From assembly GCA_016195405.1 (NCBI GenBank), contig JACPZP010000020.1:1-64000 (forward strand): DNA of 64,000 nt. The letters are read 5' to 3'. This document shows positions 45,551-53,306 of the stretch, piece by piece (the first letter of the stretch is position 1; each line of letters begins with the position of its first letter). The position numbers were made by a program, and so were the translations under genes. The notes beneath the pieces are model-generated. The model made no database searches. It was not told the DNA's origin and saw nothing but the letters and a program-made list of their open reading frames with translations. This stretch comes from Planctomycetota bacterium (GTDB taxonomy: Bacteria > Planctomycetota > Planctomycetia > Gemmatales > Gemmataceae).

Positions 45551-46585
45551 ATGAGTTTCGCATCATTGCTCGCGGTCAGCGGAGGACCTGCGCAGAATCT
45601 GTCGATCTTCGATCCCGTCTCTCCGCCCGCGGAATCGATTCGCGATCTGGCGTTTCTCATTTTCGCGATTACGGGCCTGATTTTCCTGATCGTCGAAGGA
45701 ATCTTGCTCTATTCGGTCTTTCGCTTTCGCCATGGACCCCCCAACGGCGGCGCGGAGCCGCCGCAGGTTTACGGCAGCACCCCGATCGAAATCGCTTGGA
45801 CGGCAGCGCCCGCGTTAATCGTATTTGTCATGACGCTGGTCATTACGCGGACCTTGTGGGAGGTGAATGTCGATCCCAAAACGCCGCCCACGGATTCGAA
45901 GCCCCTTCGCGTGACGGTGATCGGCCATCAGTGGTGGTGGGAGTACGTCTACGAAAGCTACGACGGCGAGAAACTCGGGTTCATCACCGCCAACGAATTG
46001 CACGTGCCGGCAAGCAATCTGAAGGTTGCCAGCGAACGGCGTCCCGTTTACCTGACTCTGCAATCGGCAGACGTTTGTCACAGTTTCTGGGTGCCGCGCT
46101 TGGCTGGCAAGATGGATCTGATTCCCGGACGAACGAACTCCTTGTGGTTCGAGACCGGTCATAAGGAGTTATTCCTGGGCCAATGCGCGGAGTTTTGCGG
46201 TACCCAGCATGCGAAGATGCTCTTGCGCGTCAACGTCGACGCTCCCGACGATTTCGCGCGCTGGCTCCTGGAGCAGCAAAAACCCGCCATCGACGATGCT
46301 AAGGATCCGAAGGTCGCCGAAGGCAAAAAGACTTTCCTTGCTCACTCGTGCGTCAATTGCCACCGCGTGCGCGGAACCAGTGCGGTTGGGAGCTACGGCC
46401 CGGATTTGACGCATCTGATGAGCCGGAAGACTTTGGCGTCGGGAATCTTGCCCAACTCACGCGATAATCTGCGGAAGTGGATTGCCGACCCTCAGGTCGT
46501 CAAGCCTGGATGCTTGATGCCTGCGTTCGGACTAAGTGCGGAGAATCTCGAACGAATCGTCGACTATCTCGCTTCGCTGCGCTAA
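45551..46585 (+). CDS. coxB: Cytochrome c oxidase subunit II fused to cytochrome c
   Basis: A 344-residue CoxB of the caa3 type. Two membrane helices are at about residues 32-55 and 83-103, then the CuA cupredoxin domain with ligands His177, Cys212, Glu214, Cys216, His220 and Met223 (QCAEFCGTQHAKM). Residues 250-344 form a fused cytochrome c domain with CVNCH (Cys267, Cys270, His271) and a distal Met in CLMPAFG. ATG at 45551 is preceded by GAGGGA. The fused cytochrome lets the oxidase take electrons directly. A 27-bp palindrome separates it from coxA. Confidence 0.95.
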   Translation: MSFASLLAVSGGPAQNLSIFDPVSPPAESIRDLAFLIFAITGLIFLIVEGILLYSVFRFRHGPPNGGAEPPQVYGSTPIEIAWTAAPALIVFVMTLVITRTLWEVNVDPKTPPTDSKPLRVTVIGHQWWWEYVYESYDGEKLGFITANELHVPASNLKVASERRPVYLTLQSADVCHSFWVPRLAGKMDLIPGRTNSLWFETGHKELFLGQCAEFCGTQHAKMLLRVNVDAPDDFARWLLEQQKPAIDDAKDPKVAEGKKTFLAHSCVNCHRVRGTSAVGSYGPDLTHLMSRKTLASGILPNSRDNLRKWIADPQVVKPGCLMPAFGLSAENLERIVDYLASLR

Positions 46586-46586
46586 A

Positions 46587-46644
46587 GGCGAGCCGGGAGC
46601 GTCAGCGACCGGAGTTCTCCGGTCGCTGACGCTCCCGGCTCGCC
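46587..46644. repeat. Perfect 27-bp palindrome between coxB and coxA
   Basis: Starting 2 bases after the coxB stop, a 27-base arm (GGCGAGCCGGGAGCGTCAGC...) is followed by loop GTTC and the exact inverse arm ending at 46644. The transcript would form an extremely stable hairpin 33 bases before the coxA start. The core GGGAGCGTCAGCGACCGG is a repeat I associate with planctomycete genomes. It may adjust the ratio of coxB to coxA message or be a tolerated REP. Confidence 0.9.
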
Positions 46645-46676
46645 ATGTCAGGATTCGCCACGTAAGGATTCGATCG

Positions 46677-48320
46677 ATGGCAACTGCGGCCTATGAATCT
46701 GCCGGAGAGCGCTCCTCTTGGCTCGAGGTTCTCCACGACTGGGTCACCACCGTCGATCACAAAAAGATCGGCATCATGTATGTGATCATGGCGGTTGTGT
46801 TCCTGGTAATCGCCGGGGTCGAAGCGCTTCTGATGCGTTGGCAGCTCTTGCAGCCGGGCAGTGAAGTCATTGCGCCGGACACGTTCAATCAACTCTTCAC
46901 GATGCACGGGACCACGATGGTCTTCTTCGTCGGCATGCCGATCTTGATCGGGATCGCCAACTATGTCGTGCCGTTGCAGATCGGGGCGCGCGACATGGCG
47001 TTTCCCAGGCTGAACGCATTCGGCTTCTGGGTGACGCTTTTCGGCGGCCTGTTTGTATACTTCAGCTTCCTAACCGGCGGGGCGCCGAACTTCGGCTGGT
47101 TCGCCTATTCGCCGCTCACCGAACGAACCTTTGCGCGCGGGCCCGCTGCGGATTTTTGGGCTCTGGGCCTGATCGTCAGCGGCACCGGCACGCTCACCGC
47201 CGGCATCAACTTTATCGCCAGCATCCTGGCCATGCGCGCTCCGGGAATGACCCTGCGCAAGGTGCCGTTCTTCACCTGGACCATTCTCTGGACGGCGGTG
47301 CAAATCGTTCTCGTCATGCCGCCCTTGACAGTGTCGCTGGTGATGGTGATGCTCGACAGGCAGCTCGGGGCCCACTTCTTCGATCCTCAGAACGGCGGCT
47401 CCGCCTACTTGTGGCAGCACCTTTTCTGGTTCTTCGGCCATCCGGAGGTCTATATCCTTATCCTGCCCGTCTTCGGCATGATCTCCGAAGTGATTCCAGT
47501 ATTCGCTCGTAAAGTGCTGTTCGGCTACGAGTTCATGGCCGCCGCGACCATGGCCATCGTCTTTATCAGCCTCGGCGTCTGGGCGCACCATATGTTCTGC
47601 GTGGGCATGGGCCGGACGCTCGACCTCGTTTTCGCGGTCTCGACTTTGCTCGTGTCCATTCCGACCGGCATCAAGATGTTCAATTGGCTGGCGACCATGT
47701 ACGGCGGGCGACTGTGGTTCGCCTCGACGATGCTGTTCGCCGTCGGTTTTCTCTCCATGTTCTTGATCGGCGGCTTGACCGGCATCATGCTGGCGGCGGC
47801 GCCGTTTGATTTTCAGGTCTCCGACACGTATTTCGTTGTCGGCCACTTTCATTTCGTGTTGATCGGCGGCACCCTGTTCGGCGTCTTCGCCGGGATTCAT
47901 TATTGGTATCCCAAGGCGACCGGGCGCATGCTCTCGGAAAGGCTGGCGCGCTGGCAGTTCTGGCTTCTGTTCATCGGCTTCGTGTTGACGTTCGGGCCGA
48001 TGCATCTCTCCGGCATGCTCGGCATGCCGCGGCGGATCTACACGTATGAGATGGACCGCGGTTGGACGTTCTGGAATCAATTGACGACGTTCGGGGCCCT
48101 CGTGCAGGCGCCGAGCTTTTTGATTTTCGCCTACAACGTGGTCGTTTCACTCTGGAAGGGCAAGCCGGCCGGCGACAATCCCTGGCAGGCTTGGACGTTG
48201 GAGTGGACGACGACCTCGCCGCCGCCGTCCTACAACTTCGAGGAAGTTCCGATTGTCCATAGCCGCCGGCCGATCTGGGATTTGCAACATCCGGACGATC
48301 CAGATTGGAAATATGAATGA
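46677..48320 (+). CDS. coxA: Cytochrome c oxidase subunit I
   Basis: A 547-residue haem-copper oxidase subunit I with 12 helices. Low-spin haem and active-site ligands are in FTMHGTTMVFF, FWFFGHPEVYILILPVFG (CuB His with the cross-linked Tyr), GVWAHHMF and VGHFHFVLIGG. ATG at 46677 has AAGGA upstream; the open frame upstream reads through the palindrome and was rejected. It overlaps the coxC start by 8 bases. It forms the catalytic core of the caa3-type oxidase at the inner membrane. Confidence 0.96.
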   Translation: MATAAYESAGERSSWLEVLHDWVTTVDHKKIGIMYVIMAVVFLVIAGVEALLMRWQLLQPGSEVIAPDTFNQLFTMHGTTMVFFVGMPILIGIANYVVPLQIGARDMAFPRLNAFGFWVTLFGGLFVYFSFLTGGAPNFGWFAYSPLTERTFARGPAADFWALGLIVSGTGTLTAGINFIASILAMRAPGMTLRKVPFFTWTILWTAVQIVLVMPPLTVSLVMVMLDRQLGAHFFDPQNGGSAYLWQHLFWFFGHPEVYILILPVFGMISEVIPVFARKVLFGYEFMAAATMAIVFISLGVWAHHMFCVGMGRTLDLVFAVSTLLVSIPTGIKMFNWLATMYGGRLWFASTMLFAVGFLSMFLIGGLTGIMLAAAPFDFQVSDTYFVVGHFHFVLIGGTLFGVFAGIHYWYPKATGRMLSERLARWQFWLLFIGFVLTFGPMHLSGMLGMPRRIYTYEMDRGWTFWNQLTTFGALVQAPSFLIFAYNVVVSLWKGKPAGDNPWQAWTLEWTTTSPPPSYNFEEVPIVHSRRPIWDLQHPDDPDWKYE

Positions 48321-48987
48321 GGGTCCGAACTTGAGCCAAGGCAACCTGGGATCATCGGCTCTCGCTAACGCGGCAAATCCGTTGCCCGTGCCGCCGGCCC
48401 TCGCGCCGGAGGGGCACCTGTCTCCGGGGCAGTGGGGCATGATCACGTTCCTGAGTTCGGACATCACCTTCTTCGGCACGTTGATCGTGGCCTATCTCGT
48501 GTTCTTTGGGCGCGACAGTCAGCCCGGCGGCATGGGCGGTCCAACGCCGCTCGATGCGCTGTCGTTGCCCCTCGCGATCGGCACGACGCTTTGTCTGCTC
48601 GCTAGCAGCGTGACCGTCCATATTGCAGATCGAGCACTGCGGCTGGGCCGTTCTGGATTTGTTGGTCTATGGGCGGCAACCATCGCTTTGGGAATCGCGT
48701 TCCTTCTCGGCACCGCTCACGAATGGAACGATCTGATCAACCGCCATCACTTGACGATAAGCCGAAATCTTTTCGGGACGACCTTCTACACGCTCGTCGG
48801 TTTTCACGCCTTGCACGTCACGATCGGTGTGGTCATCATGTTGCTGGTGCTGGCGCTGGCCCTGCGCGGAAAGCTGGCGGGCAAGAGCCATATGACCGTG
48901 GAGCTGGTTTCCTGGTACTGGCATTTCGTTGACGGCGTCTGGATCGTGGTGTTCAGCGTGGTTTATTTGATGCCACACTTGGGATAA
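48313..48987 (+). CDS. coxC: Cytochrome c oxidase subunit III
   Basis: A 224-residue CoxC. It has five predicted membrane helices, starting with GQWGMITFLSSDITFFGTLI, and the family's conserved end FHALHVTIGVVIMLLVLALA and VSWYWHFVDGVWIVVFSVVY. The ATG at 48313 lies within the last codons of coxA (ATGAATGA overlap), implying translational coupling. It lacks the first two helices of longer CoxC proteins, as is usual for caa3-type short subunits. Confidence 0.93.
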   Translation: MNEGPNLSQGNLGSSALANAANPLPVPPALAPEGHLSPGQWGMITFLSSDITFFGTLIVAYLVFFGRDSQPGGMGGPTPLDALSLPLAIGTTLCLLASSVTVHIADRALRLGRSGFVGLWAATIALGIAFLLGTAHEWNDLINRHHLTISRNLFGTTFYTLVGFHALHVTIGVVIMLLVLALALRGKLAGKSHMTVELVSWYWHFVDGVWIVVFSVVYLMPHLG

Positions 48988-48992
48988 AGCCA

Positions 48993-50288
48993 ATGTCCGA
49001 TCATTCGGAAACGCAGAGCCCACACGACGGGATCGAGATGCCCCAGCCGTCCGCCGCCCCAATCGTCTTAGCGGCCGGAGTTCTCCTGTTTTTCGCCGGA
49101 TTCGCTCTCGGATCGGCAATGTCGTATGTCGGGGCGGCCGTCCTTGTCGCCGGTCTGGCCATCTGGATCGCGCATCTTCTGCCGGGGCGCGGCCATTTCC
49201 ACGAGCAGCGCGTTCCGCCGGACCAACGGCCGCGAGCGATCACGGCAACGCCCGGCGCCGTCGAGCAGTTGCATCGCGGCATGCCCGGCTACCGCATGAG
49301 GCTTCCGCTAGAAGTCCATCCGATTTCCGCGGGAATCAAGGGCGGAATCCTCGGGGGGCTCTTGATGCCGATTCCCGCTCTGATATGGGGTTTGCTCAGC
49401 GGCCACGGCATTTGGTATCCGATCAACCTACTAGCAGGAATGGTCGCAGTCGGCGTGGAAAGCATGACGGTTGCCGAACTCGAGCAATTCCACATGTCGC
49501 TCCTGCTGGTCGGAGGCTTCATTCATGTCGTCACGTCCGTTGTCCTTGGCCTGATTTACGGAGTTTTGTTGCCGACGCTGCCGGCCATTCCGAAGCCCTA
49601 TGCCTGGGGAGCGCTGCTGATGCCAATCCTTTGGACGGCGGTGAGCTACAGCATGATGGGGATCGTCAACCCCGCCTTGCAACACGGCGTGAGCTGGCCG
49701 TGGTTTATGGTCTCGCAGTTCATCTTTGGTATCGTGTTGGCGGCGTGCGTGACGTCGCTCGAAAATATGCCCCCGATCCAGAAGGGGATTGTGGCCGGGA
49801 TCGTGGCCGGTTTGCTGATGGCCGTTCCCGCCGCGTTCTGGGGCCTGGCGAACGGCCACGGGATTTGGTATCCGATCAATCTGCTGGCCGGCATGGTGGT
49901 GCCTGGAATAGGAAATCTTGGGGCAGTCGAGCTGCGCCAATTTCACGGGCAATGGTTCGCCATCGCGACGGTGATCCACTTAGTCTTGTCGGTAGCTTTT
50001 GGCTTCGCTTTGAGCTTGTTGGAGACAAAGCTGCCAATGATTCCGGCGCCCTTTGCATCTGGCGGCCTGCTTTTGCCCTTGCTATGGACGGGCGTCAGCT
50101 ACGGACTCATGGGCGTGGTCAATCCGCTCTTGCAACAAACAGTCGATTGGCCCTGGTTCATCGTCTCGCAGTTTGTGTTTGGAATCGCCGTAGCCATAGT
50201 GGTGATCCGCACCGAAACGATTTCCGTACGTCCGGCGGGAACCGGACCCGACGCCCCGTCGCGGCCAGCTGAGGAAGACGCACCGTGA
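48993..50288 (+). CDS. Membrane protein with internal duplication, cox-associated
   Basis: A 431-residue polytopic protein. Two hydrophobic segments at about residues 22-65 are followed by two tandem homologous halves of about 145 residues (about 105-250 and 262-405). Each half has LMPIPALIWGL or LMAVPAAFWGL, then GHGIWYPINLLAGMV in both, a YSMMGIVNPALQ/YGLMGVVNPLLQ segment and WPWF(M/I)VSQF(I/V)FGI. It lies 5 bases after coxC and overlaps the next cytochrome gene by 4 bases, so it belongs to the respiratory operon. It may occupy the place of subunit IV or be an assembly or quinone-linked protein; no haem ligand pair stands out. Confidence 0.7.
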   Translation: MSDHSETQSPHDGIEMPQPSAAPIVLAAGVLLFFAGFALGSAMSYVGAAVLVAGLAIWIAHLLPGRGHFHEQRVPPDQRPRAITATPGAVEQLHRGMPGYRMRLPLEVHPISAGIKGGILGGLLMPIPALIWGLLSGHGIWYPINLLAGMVAVGVESMTVAELEQFHMSLLLVGGFIHVVTSVVLGLIYGVLLPTLPAIPKPYAWGALLMPILWTAVSYSMMGIVNPALQHGVSWPWFMVSQFIFGIVLAACVTSLENMPPIQKGIVAGIVAGLLMAVPAAFWGLANGHGIWYPINLLAGMVVPGIGNLGAVELRQFHGQWFAIATVIHLVLSVAFGFALSLLETKLPMIPAPFASGGLLLPLLWTGVSYGLMGVVNPLLQQTVDWPWFIVSQFVFGIAVAIVVIRTETISVRPAGTGPDAPSRPAEEDAP

Positions 50289-51118
50289 TCGCACGATCGT
50301 TCAAATCTGGCTCGAGACGCTGTTTGAGTCCGCTTTGTGTCGTCTTCGCGCTCCTTATTGCCGGCTGCAACGCCGATCTCCCTGGGAAACCGAATCCCAA
50401 GGAGCGGCCGATCCCCGCCGAGAAGGTGCTCGCATTTGATGTGCTCTATAGCCGCAACTGTGCGGGCTGCCACGGCAAGGACGGCAAGCAAGGACCGGCG
50501 CCGCCTTTGAACGATCCGCTGTTCAGGGCCATTGTGCCGGCAGACGAACTCGAAAAGGTTGTAAGCCAAGGACGGCCCGGAACGCCCATGGCGGCCTTTG
50601 CCCATCGTAATGGAGGTTCACTGACCGCCGTCCAAGTTCAAGTGCTGGTAAATGAAATCAAAGGAGTGCGTTACCGAATTGTGGACGAACGCGCGGAAGG
50701 CAAGGCGAATGTGGATTTGGTCGCGGACGATGAGGGCATCATGCCCAAATGGGGCGCGGTCGCTCCCGCCGCGCCTTCGATCCCCTCCTACGGCCTCGCA
50801 AAAACCAACGGCAATGACGCACATGGCGCCGAGATTTTCGCCCAGGCTTGTGCGAGTTGCCATGGTAACAACGGTAAAGGCGTCGTGAAAGACGGCAAAC
50901 GCCTCAACAAGATAAACGACCCAGCGTTCCTGGCTCTTATCAGCGATCAGGCCATTCGCCGCATCATCATCACCGGCCGGCTCGATTTGAAAATGCCTGA
51001 TTATTCGCAGAGTCAAGGACGAGTGGATGACTTTCAACCGCTGACTTCCACGGATATTACGGACCTGGTCGCTCTGCTGGCATCCTGGCGGCGCGCAAGT
51101 CCGACCGCAGCGGAGTGA
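50285..51118 (+). CDS. Dihaem cytochrome c lipoprotein
   Basis: A 277-residue exported protein with lipobox LLIAGC (Cys28) and two class I cytochrome c domains. The first haem site is CAGCH (Cys59, Cys62, His63) with a Met in TPMAAF; the second is CASCH (Cys189, Cys192, His193) with LKMPDY providing Met. The start overlaps the previous stop (GTGATCGC; start GTG). It is anchored on the outer face of the inner membrane and probably shuttles electrons between the Rieske/cytochrome b-c module downstream and the oxidase upstream. Confidence 0.9.
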   Translation: MIARSFKSGSRRCLSPLCVVFALLIAGCNADLPGKPNPKERPIPAEKVLAFDVLYSRNCAGCHGKDGKQGPAPPLNDPLFRAIVPADELEKVVSQGRPGTPMAAFAHRNGGSLTAVQVQVLVNEIKGVRYRIVDERAEGKANVDLVADDEGIMPKWGAVAPAAPSIPSYGLAKTNGNDAHGAEIFAQACASCHGNNGKGVVKDGKRLNKINDPAFLALISDQAIRRIIITGRLDLKMPDYSQSQGRVDDFQPLTSTDITDLVALLASWRRASPTAAE

Positions 51119-51132
51119 CCTGTGACTACACC

Positions 51133-51161
51133 CGTAGGACGGATTTGCAATCCGTCCTACG
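51133..51161. repeat. CGTAGGACGGATTTG palindrome
   Basis: A perfect 29-base palindrome (CGTAGGACGGATTT-G-CAATCCGTCCTACG pattern) sits between the dihaem cytochrome stop and the Rieske ribosome site. The same core (GTAGG-CGGATTT) occurs as a longer inverted repeat at 51754-51817 on the other side of the Rieske gene, so the Rieske gene is framed by one REP family. Confidence 0.85.
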
Positions 51162-51183
51162 ACAACTTATCGGAGAGATGGCG

Positions 51184-51753
51184 ATGTCAGAAATCTCCAG
51201 CGATTCACCCGATCCGCCCGAGAATCTTACTCGAAGGACGTTTTCCCAGCGGCTCCTCTTGGGAATCACCGCCGTCGTGGGGCTGTTGGCCACGGTGGCG
51301 TTCGCGATTCCCTTCGTTGGTTATCTGCTGGGGGCCGCTCGCAAGATTCCGGTCCGCTGGGTCAATCTTGGCCCGATTGACGACGAGAAATTCCCCAAGG
51401 ACCAGACCCGGCTCGTGACCTTCGACAACCCGCTCGGCGAAAAATGGGACGGCATGACTGCTCACACCGGAGTCTATGTCCGCAATCTCGGCAAAGACCG
51501 CGGCAACCGCGACCAATTTCGAATCTTCGCCGTCAATTGCGCCCACCTTGGCTGTCCGGTCTCGTGGTTTCCGCAGTCGGGCTTGTTTATGTGCCCGTGT
51601 CACGGCGGCGTCTATTATGAAAACGGCGAGCGCGCCTCCGGTCCGCCGCCGCGTGGCCTGTTCGAGTGCGTTTGGCGCGTGCGGGCCGGCAGTCTCGAAG
51701 TTCAAGCGCCTCATTTTCCGACCCTGCACAATACGCTTAAAGATGAGGGCTAA
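51184..51753 (+). CDS. Rieske iron-sulfur protein
   Basis: A 189-residue Rieske protein of a bc-type complex. A twin-arginine segment (TRRTFSQRLLLGITA, residues 16-30) leads into one membrane anchor at about 24-50. The [2Fe-2S] ligands are Cys119 and His121 (CAHLGC) and Cys137 and His140 (CPCHGG), with Cys124 and Cys139 as the disulfide. The second of two close ATGs (51184) has the better spacing to GGAGAG. It would work with the cytochrome b-c fusion downstream in quinol oxidation. Confidence 0.93.
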   Translation: MSEISSDSPDPPENLTRRTFSQRLLLGITAVVGLLATVAFAIPFVGYLLGAARKIPVRWVNLGPIDDEKFPKDQTRLVTFDNPLGEKWDGMTAHTGVYVRNLGKDRGNRDQFRIFAVNCAHLGCPVSWFPQSGLFMCPCHGGVYYENGERASGPPPRGLFECVWRVRAGSLEVQAPHFPTLHNTLKDEG

Positions 51754-51817
51754 TTTCGTAGGCCGGATTTTCAATCCGGCTTTCAGAAGCGCCGGATTGC
51801 AAATCCGGCCTACGAAA
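51754..51817. repeat. Long inverted repeat before cytochrome b gene
   Basis: Two 27-base arms (beginning TTTCGTAGGCCGGATTTT and ending GGCCTACGAAA) are inverted around a 10-base loop with one mismatch. The repeat starts directly after the Rieske stop and ends 10 bases before the cytochrome b ATG, so it covers the whole gap. It belongs to the same family as 51133-51161 and probably forms a strong RNA hairpin within the operon. Confidence 0.85.
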
Positions 51818-51827
51818 GCAGGCTAAC

Positions 51828-53306
51828 ATGGCATGGCTGCGATACATCGGGCGCTGGCTGGACGCTCGACTCAAGGTGAGCGAGAGCATCCTGCCTATGC
51901 TGACGCACCCTATTCCGCGTGGGGCGGCCGGGCCAATGGGCTGGTGGTACATATTCGGCAGCGCATCACTGACCCTCCTCATCGTGCAGATTCTCACCGG
52001 CATTGGCCTCGCTCTGGTCTACGTTCCCTCCGGCGGCGAAGCCTATGAAAGCCTTTTGAGCCTCGATTACGAGCAGCCCCTCGGCTGGTTCCTGCGCGCC
52101 CTGCATTATTACGCCGGCTCAGGCATGATGGTCATGGTGCTTCTGCACATGACGCAGGTATTTCTACACGGCGCCTACAAATATCCGCGCGAGCTCACCT
52201 GGGTGGTCGGCGTCATGTTGCTTTTGTGCACCTTGGGCATGTTTTTCACCGGCCAGGTCTTGCGCTGGGACCCCGACGCCTACTGGGGACTCGCGGTCGG
52301 CGGCTCCATGGCGGGCCGCGTGCCCTTGATCGGACCCTGGGTTGTCGATCTGCTCTTGGGCGGCCCGATCATCGGCGCCAACACGCTGAGCCGATTCTTC
52401 ACCCTGCACGTTTTCATCATTCCCGGCGCGTTGCTGGGACTTCTAGCGGTACACCTTTGGCTCGTGCTGAAGTGCGGCATCAGTTCCCCACCCGCTCCCG
52501 GCGAGAAAGTCGATCCCAATACCTATCACGCCGAATATGAGAAGGAATTGGAGAAGGGCGTGCCGTTTCTGGGCGAAGCGATGATCAAGGACGCGCTGGT
52601 TTCCGCACTCGCCGTGATCGTGGTCGTGATCATTGCCGCCCTCGTCGGCCCCAAAGGTCCGAGCGGCCCGCCCGATCCGACCCTGAGCGGTGCCAACCCG
52701 CGGCCTGAATGGCCTTTCCTTTGGCTCTTCGGTCTTCTGTCGCTCAGCCCGCCCGCCGCCGAGACGTTCATCATGCTCGTCTTCCCGCTGCTCATGATCG
52801 GCGCTCTTTTCGCCGTGCCTTTCGTCTCCAATCGCGGCGAACGTGCTCCCAGCCGCCGGCCTGTCGCCGTCCTGAGCGTGATCTTGATCGCCACCTTGCT
52901 GGGGATTCTGACTTATCAAGGCGCCACGTCGCCCTGGTCGCCGGTGATGACGGCTTGGAGCGGCGATCCCGTGCCGGTCCGCATCGTCGAGCAAAGCACC
53001 CCGCTCGAATTGCAAGGCGCGCTTGTCTTCCAATACAAGAATTGCCGCAACTGCCATGCTCTCGACGGCGTGGGCGGCATGAAAGGCCCCGACCTGACCG
53101 CCGTCGGCACGCGTCTGACTCCCGGCCAGCTCATCGACCAGGTAAGCAACGGCACGCCAGGCGGCGGCAACATGCCCGCCTATGGCAAACAGATCTCCCC
53201 GGCCGAAATGACTGCGCTCGTCGAATTCTTGACAAGCCTGCGACCCGCCGGCCAACCCGCGGCGCGCGACGCAGCCGCACCCGCGCTTCACGGCAAGAGC
53301 CAATGA
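51828..53306 (+). CDS. Cytochrome b fused to cytochrome c
   Basis: A 492-residue fusion. The N-terminal cytochrome b domain carries two haem ligand pairs, His93/His107 and His194/His209, spaced 14 and 15. The C-terminal half of cytochrome b follows, with PEWPFLW at 293-299 in the position of the quinol-site PEWY motif (Tyr replaced by Pro). From about residue 385 there is a cytochrome c domain with CRNCH (Cys406, Cys409, His410) and Met449 in GNMPAYG. With the Rieske protein this makes a compact quinol:cytochrome c oxidoreductase without a separate cytochrome c1. Its last codons overlap the next start. Confidence 0.9.
   Translation: MAWLRYIGRWLDARLKVSESILPMLTHPIPRGAAGPMGWWYIFGSASLTLLIVQILTGIGLALVYVPSGGEAYESLLSLDYEQPLGWFLRALHYYAGSGMMVMVLLHMTQVFLHGAYKYPRELTWVVGVMLLLCTLGMFFTGQVLRWDPDAYWGLAVGGSMAGRVPLIGPWVVDLLLGGPIIGANTLSRFFTLHVFIIPGALLGLLAVHLWLVLKCGISSPPAPGEKVDPNTYHAEYEKELEKGVPFLGEAMIKDALVSALAVIVVVIIAALVGPKGPSGPPDPTLSGANPRPEWPFLWLFGLLSLSPPAAETFIMLVFPLLMIGALFAVPFVSNRGERAPSRRPVAVLSVILIATLLGILTYQGATSPWSPVMTAWSGDPVPVRIVEQSTPLELQGALVFQYKNCRNCHALDGVGGMKGPDLTAVGTRLTPGQLIDQVSNGTPGGGNMPAYGKQISPAEMTALVEFLTSLRPAGQPAARDAAAPALHGKSQ

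Noticed and set aside
47070-48080. Minus-strand frame of 336 codons opposite coxA
   Set aside because: A His/Glu/Arg-rich mirror of a membrane protein gene.
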